From positions 1 to 10,497 of the forward strand of contig ASNI01000060.1 of the NCBI GenBank assembly GCA_000404785.1: DNA of 10,497 nt. The letters run 5' to 3'. This stretch comes from Cloacimonetes bacterium SCGC AAA252-N17. GTDB taxonomy: Bacteria > Cloacimonadota > Cloacimonadia > JGIOTU-2. Below are positions 1 to 5,449 of the stretch, piece by piece (positions within the stretch are counted from its first letter, which is position 1; every line of letters starts with the position of its first letter). The translations under genes were made by a program, and so were the position numbers. The notes beneath the pieces are model-generated. The model did not search any database. It had not been told where the DNA came from and saw only the letters and a list, made by a program, of their open reading frames with translations.

Positions 1-120
1 AAGGATAGATACAAATTAACAGTTTTTCTAAAAGTAATATTCCGCGAAGAATTCTCCGCAAACACTTTATTCATGCACTATCCAGAGAATCTTCATCGAA
101 TTTTTGGGGGTATCCCTGGT

Positions 121-204
121 TTATTCGGGAAATGTGAAATGTATGAATTTTGAAACATTATTAACTTATGATTTTATCCAAACATCTAATTCTTTATAAT
201 CCAT
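121..204 (-). pseudogene. Remnant of an S23-type four-helix-bundle protein gene
   Basis: An ATG at 204 opens the short reading MDYKELDVWIKS and then meets TAA at 166-168. Reading through that stop in the same frame gives VNNVSKFIHFTFPE before a second stop at 121-123. The MDYKELDVW opening followed by a VNNVxK...FP segment resembles the N-terminus of the S23 / 'four helix bundle protein' family (TIGR02436; proteins of the 23S rRNA intervening-sequence type, about 120 residues). What is seen is the start motif, an in-frame stop and what looks like a loss of two or three codons after it. The rest of the family sequence is absent, so this would be a dead fragment. The match rests on recognising a short motif; chance similarity is possible. 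Confidence 0.42.
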
Positions 205-235
205 TAATACTCACATTTTACGATTAACAAAAAAC

Positions 236-352
236 TTACTCATCATTCAAATATTTTTCTACAGATTCAGCAAATAGTTTTAAATCAGAAATGAAATCCA
301 ATAGGGAATATAATTTGTCTTTATGTTTCAATCCTTGTTTCAATGGAATCAG
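236..352 (-). pseudogene. Orphan C-terminal-like reading frame downstream of the truncated nucleotidyltransferase
   Basis: This open frame without a credible start codon encodes LIPLKQGLKHKDKLYSLLDF and continues as a charged, leucine-rich, probably helical tail ending KYLNDE, with the stop at 236-238. It lies in a different frame from the nucleotidyltransferase fragment, and a TAG at 353-355 closes it upstream, so no single slip joins the two. Its amino-acid texture looks like real protein, perhaps the C-terminus of the same lost nucleotidyltransferase or of a partner gene. I do not recognise it. The first ten codons coincide with the CRISPR-repeat-like sequence at 325-358. Confidence 0.3.
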
Positions 353-358
353 CTAAAC
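325..358 (-). repeat. Solitary CRISPR-repeat-like sequence
   Basis: On the minus strand this 34-base segment starts GTTT, carries the core TTCCATTGAAACAAGGATTG and ends in GGATTGAAAC. The form (A)TTCCATTAAAACAAGGATTGAAAC is a recurrent 3' half of natural CRISPR repeats, and the segment here differs from that core at one base. There is only one good copy. No second repeat occurs one spacer length away on either side, and there are no cas genes in the window, so it is not an array. It sits exactly where the nucleotidyltransferase reading frame breaks: the TGA at 349-351 is inside it. It could be a fossil array end or a coding-sequence coincidence. Confidence 0.3.
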
Positions 359-576
359 AAACTTTTTTCCTGAAGAATTCTAATACAATCTCCATAATTT
401 GAAGGATTTCCAATATTGAGTAATCCAATATCGTCTTTTGTATATAATCCAATATCTAGATCTTTTAGATACAAAATATTATCATTGCAATAAGAACCGA
501 AAATCAAAGCAAAACTTATGGACTGATTCTCAGTGCAATAGGTTTTTAATTTATTAATTAATTCTTCTTTTTTCAT
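349..576 (-). pseudogene. Truncated MNT-type (minimal) nucleotidyltransferase
   Basis: The 75-residue product has the opening of an MNT nucleotidyltransferase. An N-terminal helix is followed by FALIFGSYCNDNILYLKDLD, which contains the Gly-Ser motif (FGS) and the metal-binding Asp-x-Asp (DLD) about 11 residues later. Known family members run to about 100-150 residues and carry a third acidic residue on a later strand. Here everything after the DLDIG motif is replaced by a 24-bp near-duplication (DIGLYTKD then DIGLLNIG) and an unrelated tail ending at TGA 349-351. The ATG overlaps the stop of the upstream gene (ATGA at 573-576), so it was translationally coupled. MNT proteins usually act with a HEPN-type partner, as antitoxins that modify the toxin. 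This copy is probably inactive, though a short form cannot be excluded. Confidence 0.6.
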
Positions 577-905
577 AAATAATAGATATTGTAACTCTCT
601 AAGTTTAAAGAAAGCAACACTTTAAATAATTCCGAATTCTTCTTTTCGTTATTAACTCTTTGAACGTATTCTGTTGCAATAAGTTCACGAAACCTCATTA
701 ACTCATTAACTAAACTTTTATTCTTGGATGAATCAACCGTGAGGTCAACCAGCTCAAAAGCACGTTCATAGCAATTTAAAACCTTCTCAAAATCCTTTTT
801 ATCTATCCAATTCTTTGCCCGATTAATTTCATTGGCGATCATAAGAATCTGTTTATCAAGACTGAAGGATTTCCATTTTTCTGAAGTGAGATGAGTATGG
901 AGCAT
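573..905 (-). CDS. Small helical protein of unknown function, likely partner of the MNT nucleotidyltransferase
   Basis: From ATG 905 the product is 110 residues starting MLHTHLTSEKWKSFSLDKQI. I chose this start because its ATG overlaps the preceding stop as TAATG (903-907), typical of translational coupling; an upstream in-frame ATG at 929 would overlap the previous gene by 25 bases. The sequence is almost wholly alpha-helical in character, with many Lys, Glu and Leu (for example INRAKNWIDKKDFEKVLNCY and LVNELMRFRELIATEY), and has no signal peptide or membrane segment. Its place directly before an MNT nucleotidyltransferase suggests a HEPN-like toxin slot. The catalytic HEPN motif R-x4-6-H is not visible, so that label is not supported by sequence. 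Function unknown; a real gene by context and coupling. Confidence 0.6.
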   Translation of the reverse strand: MLHTHLTSEKWKSFSLDKQILMIANEINRAKNWIDKKDFEKVLNCYERAFELVDLTVDSSKNKSLVNELMRFRELIATEYVQRVNNEKKNSELFKVLLSLNLESYNIYYL

Positions 906-1246
906 TATCTTTGCAGTAACCTCGCACAAATTTCTCGAATTTTACTGCGAGCAAAAGAATCTTCTACTTCCATACTTCGATTATTTTGAGAGGGTCTGAT
1001 ATTGATAAGTGCAGTATATTCTATATAATCATCTTCGCCTTTATCCGGATAGATATTTATTCCCCAAATATCATATTGACGGGAGCCATTTCCCAATAAA
1101 AGGGCTTCCAAGTCTGCATGAAGTTCTGCATCGGCTGCAACTATTTCCTGCTCGACATCGACCACCAATTTCATCATATCTTCGAACTTAACTTCGCGTT
1201 TATTCCAAAGTTCTTTACGTGAGGTGGGCTCGGTTATTATTTTCAT
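905..1246 (-). CDS. DUF5674 family protein
   Basis: The 113-residue protein matches the DUF5674 pattern as I recall it: an N-terminal MKIITEPTSRKEL, a helix (FEDMMKLVVDVEQEIVAADA), then AELHADLEALLLGNGSRQ (about 40-57), WGINIYP (about 61-67), and the C-terminal ALINIRPSQNNRSMEVED (about 79-96). The molecular function of the family is not established. It is a soluble, cytoplasmic-type protein. No Shine-Dalgarno sequence precedes ATG 1246, but that ATG overlaps a TGA (ATGA, 1243-1246) closing an upstream remnant frame, so translation was probably coupled originally. Its own stop overlaps the next ATG. This makes it the first intact gene of a three-gene accessory unit with the helical protein and the MNT nucleotidyltransferase. 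A role as an antitoxin-like or immunity component is inference from context only. Confidence 0.75.
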   Translation of the reverse strand: MKIITEPTSRKELWNKREVKFEDMMKLVVDVEQEIVAADAELHADLEALLLGNGSRQYDIWGINIYPDKGEDDYIEYTALINIRPSQNNRSMEVEDSFARSKIREICARLLQR

Positions 1247-1323
1247 AGTATTGTTAATTGTCTATTTATGATGATCTCATGAATTGGAAAGCCATCAAGG
1301 CATATTCGTTCTTTTTGGAAAGT
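1243..1323 (-). pseudogene. C-terminal remnant of a lost gene coupled to the DUF5674 gene
   Basis: An open frame with no start codon occupies nearly the whole gap between the PHP gene and the DUF5674 gene. It encodes TFQKERICLDGFPIHEIIIN followed by RQLTIL, and its TGA overlaps the DUF5674 ATG as ATGA. It is open back to a TAA at 1336-1338, inside the PHP gene. The protein-like composition and the 4-base overlap, matching the overlap style of the genes downstream, suggest the 3' end of a deleted gene. I cannot assign its family. Thirty open codons in AT-rich DNA can arise by chance. Confidence 0.35.
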
Positions 1324-1324
1324 C

Positions 1325-2167
1325 TCATTTATTCTTTACTACCTCTTGAAGGAATGGCAATAGAAGGTCACGTTCAACATTCATACCCAGATGTATGTCA
1401 GGTTTCGTTTTCCCATGAAAATCTGATCCGGTAGTAATGAGCAATCCATATTTGTCAGCCAAATATTTATAAAATCTGATCTGATCATGTGTGTGCTTGG
1501 AATAAAAAACCTCAATCCCCATCAAGCCACAATTTGCAAGATCCGCAACCAATTCCTCTAACTTTTCATCATTAAGCTTTGTCTGATAAGGATGAGCGAT
1601 CACAGGAATTCCTCCAGCATCAAGCAGGAGTTTTATTGCTTTATCGGGTTGCAGTCTTTTTTTGTTAAGATAAAGTGGTTTCCCCTTATCAAGATACTTA
1701 TCAAAAGCTTCCTGATAACTGCCGACATATCCTTTCCTTGCAAATAAACTCGCAAAGTGAGGTCTGCCGATCAGCTCACCTCCAGCTTCTTTTTCCAGCT
1801 CTTCAAAAGTAATATCGAAACCGAGTTTTTTTATATTCTCTATCATTTTTTTATTTCGATTGAGCCGAAAATCCTGTAGTTCTTTGAGTGTGTGATTAAG
1901 TTCAGTATGTTTCGGGTCAAAGCCATAACCAAGAATATGAAGAGTTTTTGGAAACTCAGCGCTTATCTCAACACCGTTTATAAAGATTAGTCCATCTGGA
2001 ACTGTCGAAATTTGTGATAAACCATCAATAGTATCATGATCGGTGAGAGCTAAATATTTTAGATTTTTGTGTGCAGCTTCGAGGATAAGTTCTTCGGGAG
2101 ACAATGTTCCATCTGAAGCGGTGCTGTGTGTATGTAAATCAAGTAGCATAAATTGTTCCGGGTACAC
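1325..2167 (-). CDS. PHP-domain metal-dependent phosphoesterase (YciV/TrpH/RNase AM family)
   Basis: The 280-residue protein carries the PHP metal-site motifs in order: DLHTHSTASDG (10-20), LTDHDT (41-46), GVEIS (65-69), GRPHF (134-138), IAHPY (190-194), IEVFY (218-222) and GSDFHG (247-252). These His, Asp and Glu residues would bind the metal cluster. The length is usual for the family that includes E. coli YciV (RNase AM, a 5'-3' exonuclease) and 3',5'-nucleoside bisphosphate phosphatases. I cannot choose between RNA 5'-end trimming and pAp hydrolysis. A GTG at 2167 is taken as start because GAGGGG (2174-2179) lies 6 bases upstream. An ATG at 2149 would give the more typical N-terminus MLLDLHTHS but has no ribosome-binding site. 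It follows metK by 78 bases and may be its third operon gene. Its Shine-Dalgarno lies in a predicted hairpin. Confidence 0.9.
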   Translation of the reverse strand: MYPEQFMLLDLHTHSTASDGTLSPEELILEAAHKNLKYLALTDHDTIDGLSQISTVPDGLIFINGVEISAEFPKTLHILGYGFDPKHTELNHTLKELQDFRLNRNKKMIENIKKLGFDITFEELEKEAGGELIGRPHFASLFARKGYVGSYQEAFDKYLDKGKPLYLNKKRLQPDKAIKLLLDAGGIPVIAHPYQTKLNDEKLEELVADLANCGLMGIEVFYSKHTHDQIRFYKYLADKYGLLITTGSDFHGKTKPDIHLGMNVERDLLLPFLQEVVKNK

Positions 2168-2172
2168 TTCGT

Positions 2173-2220
2173 GCCCCTCACTTACACTCCCCTGTTTTCA
2201 TAAGTGACTTTATACGGGGC
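2173..2220 (-). promoter_or_regulatory. Bulged hairpin covering the PHP gene ribosome-binding site
   Basis: Reading the minus strand, GCCCC (2220-2216) and TCACTTA (2207-2201) can pair in order with the continuous TAAGTGAGGGGC (2184-2173). This gives 12 base pairs with an 8-base bulge on one side and a 16-base loop. The 3' arm contains the GAGGGG that serves the GTG at 2167. The hairpin has no U-run after it, so it does not look like an intrinsic terminator of metK. Translational control by occlusion of the ribosome-binding site is inference. Confidence 0.4.
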
Positions 2221-2245
2221 AATTATATATATTTATTTACAAAAA

Positions 2246-3424
2246 TTATCTTTTTATAAGCTTATCGAGTTCCTTCTTCAGGATTTCTGCTTTATCTATT
2301 TTTTCCCATGTAAAATCGGGCTCATTTCTTCCAAAGTGACCATAGGCAGCAGTTTTTTGGTAAATAGGTCTTTGAAGCTTGAGATGTGCGATGATTCCTT
2401 GAGGAGTCAAAGGAAAATGCTTTCTGATAAGTGAAATGATCTGCTCGTCATCAAGCTTGCCAGTTCCAAAGGTTTCGACCCACAAACTTAATGGCTCAGC
2501 GATTCCGATAGCGTAAGAAATCTCAATTTCAAATCTGTCGGCTATACCTGCTGCAACTATATTCTTTGCGATATAGCGAGCCATATATGTAGCACTGCGA
2601 TCTACCTTTGATGGGTCCTTTCCGGAAAATGCACCACCTCCGTGTCGTCCCATTCCACCATAGGTATCCACAATGATCTTTCTTCCGGTTAATCCGGCAT
2701 CAGCTTGAGGTCCTCCGATCACGAATTCCCCTGTAGGATTAATATGAAAAACCGTTTCCTTATCAAGATAATCTCCACATACGGGCTTTATCACATGTTC
2801 AATAATATCTTTTCGAATTTTATCTCTATCAATGCCTTCAGCATGCTGATTTGAAACTACAACAGTATGTACGCGTTTGGGTACATCACCATCATATTCA
2901 ATTGTTACTTGTGATTTTCCATCTGGTCCTAAATATGAAATAGTCCCGTTTTTGCGAACTTCCGAAAGTTTTTTTGCTAATTTATGAGCAAGCATAATGG
3001 GTAAGGGCATTAACTCTTCTGTTTCAGTGCAGGCAAAACCAAACATCATACCTTGATCACCGGCTCCCTGCATATGATGAGTAGCTTTGTCAGCTTCAAC
3101 ACCTATCGCAATGTCATGGGATTGAGGGATAATACTACAGAACACGCCACAGTTTTCATAATCTATACCAAGTTTGCTATGAGTGTAACCAATATCTTTA
3201 AGGGTGTCTCGCACAATTTTATTTATATCTACAAAGCCCTTTGTTGTAATTTCTCCAAATACCCAAACTGCACCATTCTTGATCGCAGTTTCAGCAGCAA
3301 CTCTTGAATTTTTATCCTGTCTAAGACATTCATCAAGAATTGCATCACTGATCTGATCACAAATTTTATCAGGATGACCCTCTGTCACTGACTCTGAACT
3401 AAAAAGATATTTTTTATCACTCAT
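2246..3424 (-). CDS. metK: S-adenosylmethionine synthetase (methionine adenosyltransferase)
   Basis: The enzyme makes S-adenosylmethionine from methionine and ATP in the cytoplasm. At 392 residues it has the usual bacterial length. Visible signatures are FSSESVTEGHPDKICDQISD (8-27, with catalytic His17), GAGDQGMMFG (120-129), the INPTGEFVIGGPQADAGLTG region (228-247) and the glycine-rich phosphate loop GGGAFSGKDPSKVDRSA (262-278). I chose ATG 3424, giving MSDKKYLFSSES, because AAAGGA sits about 8 bases upstream and the family starts here. A longer frame to 3484 overlaps ahcY and adds unrelated residues. It lies 13 bases after the ahcY stop and is clearly co-transcribed with it, coupling synthesis of the methyl donor to removal of the by-product S-adenosylhomocysteine. 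No SAM riboswitch is seen upstream of the operon. Confidence 0.98.
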   Translation of the reverse strand: MSDKKYLFSSESVTEGHPDKICDQISDAILDECLRQDKNSRVAAETAIKNGAVWVFGEITTKGFVDINKIVRDTLKDIGYTHSKLGIDYENCGVFCSIIPQSHDIAIGVEADKATHHMQGAGDQGMMFGFACTETEELMPLPIMLAHKLAKKLSEVRKNGTISYLGPDGKSQVTIEYDGDVPKRVHTVVVSNQHAEGIDRDKIRKDIIEHVIKPVCGDYLDKETVFHINPTGEFVIGGPQADAGLTGRKIIVDTYGGMGRHGGGAFSGKDPSKVDRSATYMARYIAKNIVAAGIADRFEIEISYAIGIAEPLSLWVETFGTGKLDDEQIISLIRKHFPLTPQGIIAHLKLQRPIYQKTAAYGHFGRNEPDFTWEKIDKAEILKKELDKLIKR

Positions 3425-3437
3425 TTTAAGCATCCTT

Positions 3438-4853
3438 TTAATATCTATAATGCTCCGGCTTATAAGGTCCTTTGACAGGAACACCGATATATTTCGCTTG
3501 CTCTTCCGTCAAACGGGTTAATTTAGCATTAATTTTGCCAATATGCAAAAGCGCAACTTCTTCATCAAGTTTTTTAGGTAATCTATATACTTTTTTATCA
3601 AAATTTTTCTGCCACAATTCCATCTGAGCAAGCACCTGGTTGGTGAAGGAATTACTCATGACAAATGAAGGATGCCCAGTTGCATTTCCGAGATTGACCA
3701 ATCTTCCTTCAGAGAGAAGAATAATCGAATGTCCGTCTGGGAATTGTATTTCATCAACCTGGGGTTTGATGTTGATCTTCTTGACGCCGGGAGTTGCATA
3801 CAATTCATCAACCTGGATTTCATTATCAAAATGCCCAATATTACAAACGATCGCCTTATCCTTCATCTTTTGCATATGATCAACTCTTATTACATCTCTA
3901 TTGCCGGTTGCAGTAACAAAAATATCACCCTCTTTTACTACATCCTCCAGACGTGTAACCTGAAATCCTTCCATCGCAGCTTGAAGTGCACAGATCGGAT
4001 CAATCTCAGTGATAATAACTCGGGCACCAAATCCCTTCATAGATTGTGCACATCCCTTGCCGACATCACCATAACCGCACACGATTACAACTTTTCCTGC
4101 AACCATTATATCTGTCGCTCGCTTTATCCCATCTGCAAGAGATTCTCTACAACCATACAGATTATCAAACTTAGATTTTGTGACAGAATCATTTACATTA
4201 ATTGCTGGAAAGAGAAGAGTATTTTCTTTCATCCTCTGGTATAGCCGATGAACTCCAGTTGTTGTTTCTTCACTTACACCTTTAATATGTGACACTATCC
4301 GATGCCAGCGGTCAGGGAACTCGACCATATCTTCCAATATTGTCTTATGAAGCATGCAAAGTTCTCTCGTCGAGGTATCCGGCTGCGGTATTTTACCGGT
4401 CTTTTTATATTCCTCTTCCAATCGAAAACCTTCGTGGATGAACAAAGTTGCATCTCCCCCATCATCCACGATGAGATCAGGACCTTCTTGATCGCCGAAT
4501 AAAAGGGCTTGTTTTGTGCACCACCAATATTCTTCAAGCGTTTCACCTTTCCATGCAAAAACGGGAATCTCATCTTGTGCTATCGCTGCTGCAGCATGAT
4601 CCTGCGTAGAGAAAATATTACAAGAAGCCCATCTCACATTCGCACCCAGAGCAACAAGTGTTTCTATTAACACCGCCGTTTGGATCGTCATATGAAGACT
4701 GCCTGTAATTCTTGCTCCTTGTAATGGTTTTTCATCTGAATATTTTTTTTGGAGTGACATCAAACCGGGCATCTCGACTTCTGCAAGCTCGATTTCTTTT
4801 CTGCCAAATCCCGCCAAATTTACGTCTTTTATTTTGTAATCTTTATTTTTCAT
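3438..4853 (-). CDS. ahcY: Adenosylhomocysteinase (S-adenosyl-L-homocysteine hydrolase)
   Basis: The enzyme reversibly hydrolyses S-adenosylhomocysteine to adenosine and homocysteine, relieving product inhibition of methyltransferases. The 471-residue protein belongs to the long form carrying the extra segment of about 40 residues (about 145-190, from FRLEEEYKKTGKIPQPDTST on), common in proteobacterial and eukaryotic-type enzymes and absent from the shorter thermophile type. Landmarks are RITGSLHMTIQTAVLIETL (48-66), QDHAAAAIA (84-92), EETTTGVHRLYQ (195-206), NVNDSVTKSKFDN (219-231), the NAD-binding GYGDVGKG (260-267), HPSFVMSNSF, and the C-terminal KPEHYRY with the conserved Lys and Tyr that close over NAD. 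It is the first gene of the ahcY-metK operon, with the PHP gene possibly third. The 5' leader is very A+T-rich and the ATG at 4853 has no strong Shine-Dalgarno. Confidence 0.98.
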   Translation of the reverse strand: MKNKDYKIKDVNLAGFGRKEIELAEVEMPGLMSLQKKYSDEKPLQGARITGSLHMTIQTAVLIETLVALGANVRWASCNIFSTQDHAAAAIAQDEIPVFAWKGETLEEYWWCTKQALLFGDQEGPDLIVDDGGDATLFIHEGFRLEEEYKKTGKIPQPDTSTRELCMLHKTILEDMVEFPDRWHRIVSHIKGVSEETTTGVHRLYQRMKENTLLFPAINVNDSVTKSKFDNLYGCRESLADGIKRATDIMVAGKVVIVCGYGDVGKGCAQSMKGFGARVIITEIDPICALQAAMEGFQVTRLEDVVKEGDIFVTATGNRDVIRVDHMQKMKDKAIVCNIGHFDNEIQVDELYATPGVKKINIKPQVDEIQFPDGHSIILLSEGRLVNLGNATGHPSFVMSNSFTNQVLAQMELWQKNFDKKVYRLPKKLDEEVALLHIGKINAKLTRLTEEQAKYIGVPVKGPYKPEHYRY

Positions 4854-4862
4854 ATTATCAAA

Positions 4863-4915
4863 ATATTGTATCTTTAATATTATTTGTAAATATTTGTATT
4901 ATTAAAATACAATAT
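4863..4915. repeat. Inverted repeat in the ahcY upstream region
   Basis: ATATTGTAT (4863-4871) is mirrored by ATACAATAT (4907-4915), 9-bp arms 35 bases apart, ending about 10 bases before the ahcY start codon. It could be a paired operator or a leader hairpin. In such A+T-rich DNA it may be chance. No convincing -35/-10 pair was found nearby. Confidence 0.2.
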
Positions 4916-5063
4916 GAGGTAAGTATACTAATAAAAAATACATTAATATTGTTCTTTTTCCCCTTATTTGAAATTTTCTTAAGAGATGCTTCCTTCCCTT
5001 AAAAAAAAATAAACACACTTCACCCTCTCTTTCTATAATTTTATTTGATTTTCTTCTTTAGAA

Positions 5064-5363
5064 TTAATCAGAGATCTCAATACTTTTTTTCTTATTTCTT
5101 TCGGATGGGGAAATGCGGATACGATGACCTCTTCGGTAACTTGCAGTTTCATCATTTTTTCCGCCTATATTATCTTCAGGGTCTTCAGGAATTTTAAAGA
5201 CGGTTTCCGAGAACTCATCAAAGAATGACATCACACTATCCCAATATAATTCATCGGATTCCTTTGTCGGTCCTACATAGGAGTCAAAAGTGAGGAGTGT
5301 AGAAGAAAGAAATAAACTGAGAACGAAAATTAATACTATCGTTACTTGTGCTTTCTTTTTCAT
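5064..5363 (-). CDS. Small exported or membrane-anchored protein of unknown function
   Basis: The 99-residue product begins MKKKAQVTIVLIFVLSLFLS: four N-terminal residues including three lysines, then one hydrophobic stretch (about 7-25). This is a signal peptide or signal anchor. No lipobox cysteine is present, so it is not a lipoprotein. The mature part is acidic at first (DELYWDSVMSFFDEFSETVF, then IPEDPEDNIGG) and basic and polar at the end (YRRGHRIRISPSERNKKKS), which suggests a disordered tail. No family recognised. It is preceded by TTGACA at 5418-5423, so it may have its own promoter rather than being the tail of the sugar operon ending at 5450. The ribosome-binding site is weak (AAAGATAAAAAAATG). 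Reality as a gene is supported by the clean signal sequence and its orientation with its neighbours. Confidence 0.6.
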   Translation of the reverse strand: MKKKAQVTIVLIFVLSLFLSSTLLTFDSYVGPTKESDELYWDSVMSFFDEFSETVFKIPEDPEDNIGGKNDETASYRRGHRIRISPSERNKKKSIEISD

Positions 5364-5394
5364 TTTTTTATCTTTTTATAAATTATTTTTTGTA

Positions 5395-5423
5395 TATTTG
5401 ACTCGAACAAAATTCTTTGTCAA
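5395..5423 (-). promoter_or_regulatory. Candidate sigma70-type promoter for the small exported protein
   Basis: The minus strand has a perfect TTGACA at 5423-5418, then 17 bases, then CAAATA (5400-5395). TATACA lies slightly further on, at a spacing of 21. The -35 is good and the -10 poor, so the call is tentative. It would start a transcript about 25-30 bases before ATG 5363. Confidence 0.3.
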
Positions 5424-5449
5424 TAAAAAACAGAATCTACACAAAAAAA

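Noticed and set aside
44..59. Imperfect palindrome GCGAAGAATTCTCCGC as a terminator
   Set aside because: No T-run on either side and a short imperfect stem. The rest of 1-120 shows no gene or clear site.
330..408. Inverted pair AATCCTT-N6-ATGGA (330-347) and TCCAT-N6-AAGGATT (391-408), possibly a second CRISPR-like repeat
   Set aside because: The inner six bases do not match, the second copy is in opposite orientation, and it lies within coding-like sequence. Not enough for an array or a transposon end.
349..576. Programmed frameshift joining the nucleotidyltransferase to the downstream frame (236-352)
   Set aside because: The A-run at the end of the frame is not a proper slippery heptamer, and a -1 slip there meets TAG at 353-355. 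Decay is the simpler explanation.
3672..4244. 190-codon plus-strand frame inside ahcY
   Set aside because: It is antisense to a highly conserved enzyme gene, with no ribosome-binding site or recognisable domain; a shadow frame.
4854..5063. Possible SAM or SAH riboswitch ahead of ahcY-metK
   Set aside because: The region is almost wholly A+T with no G+C-rich paired cores. None of the known conserved SAM or SAH aptamer motifs could be found.
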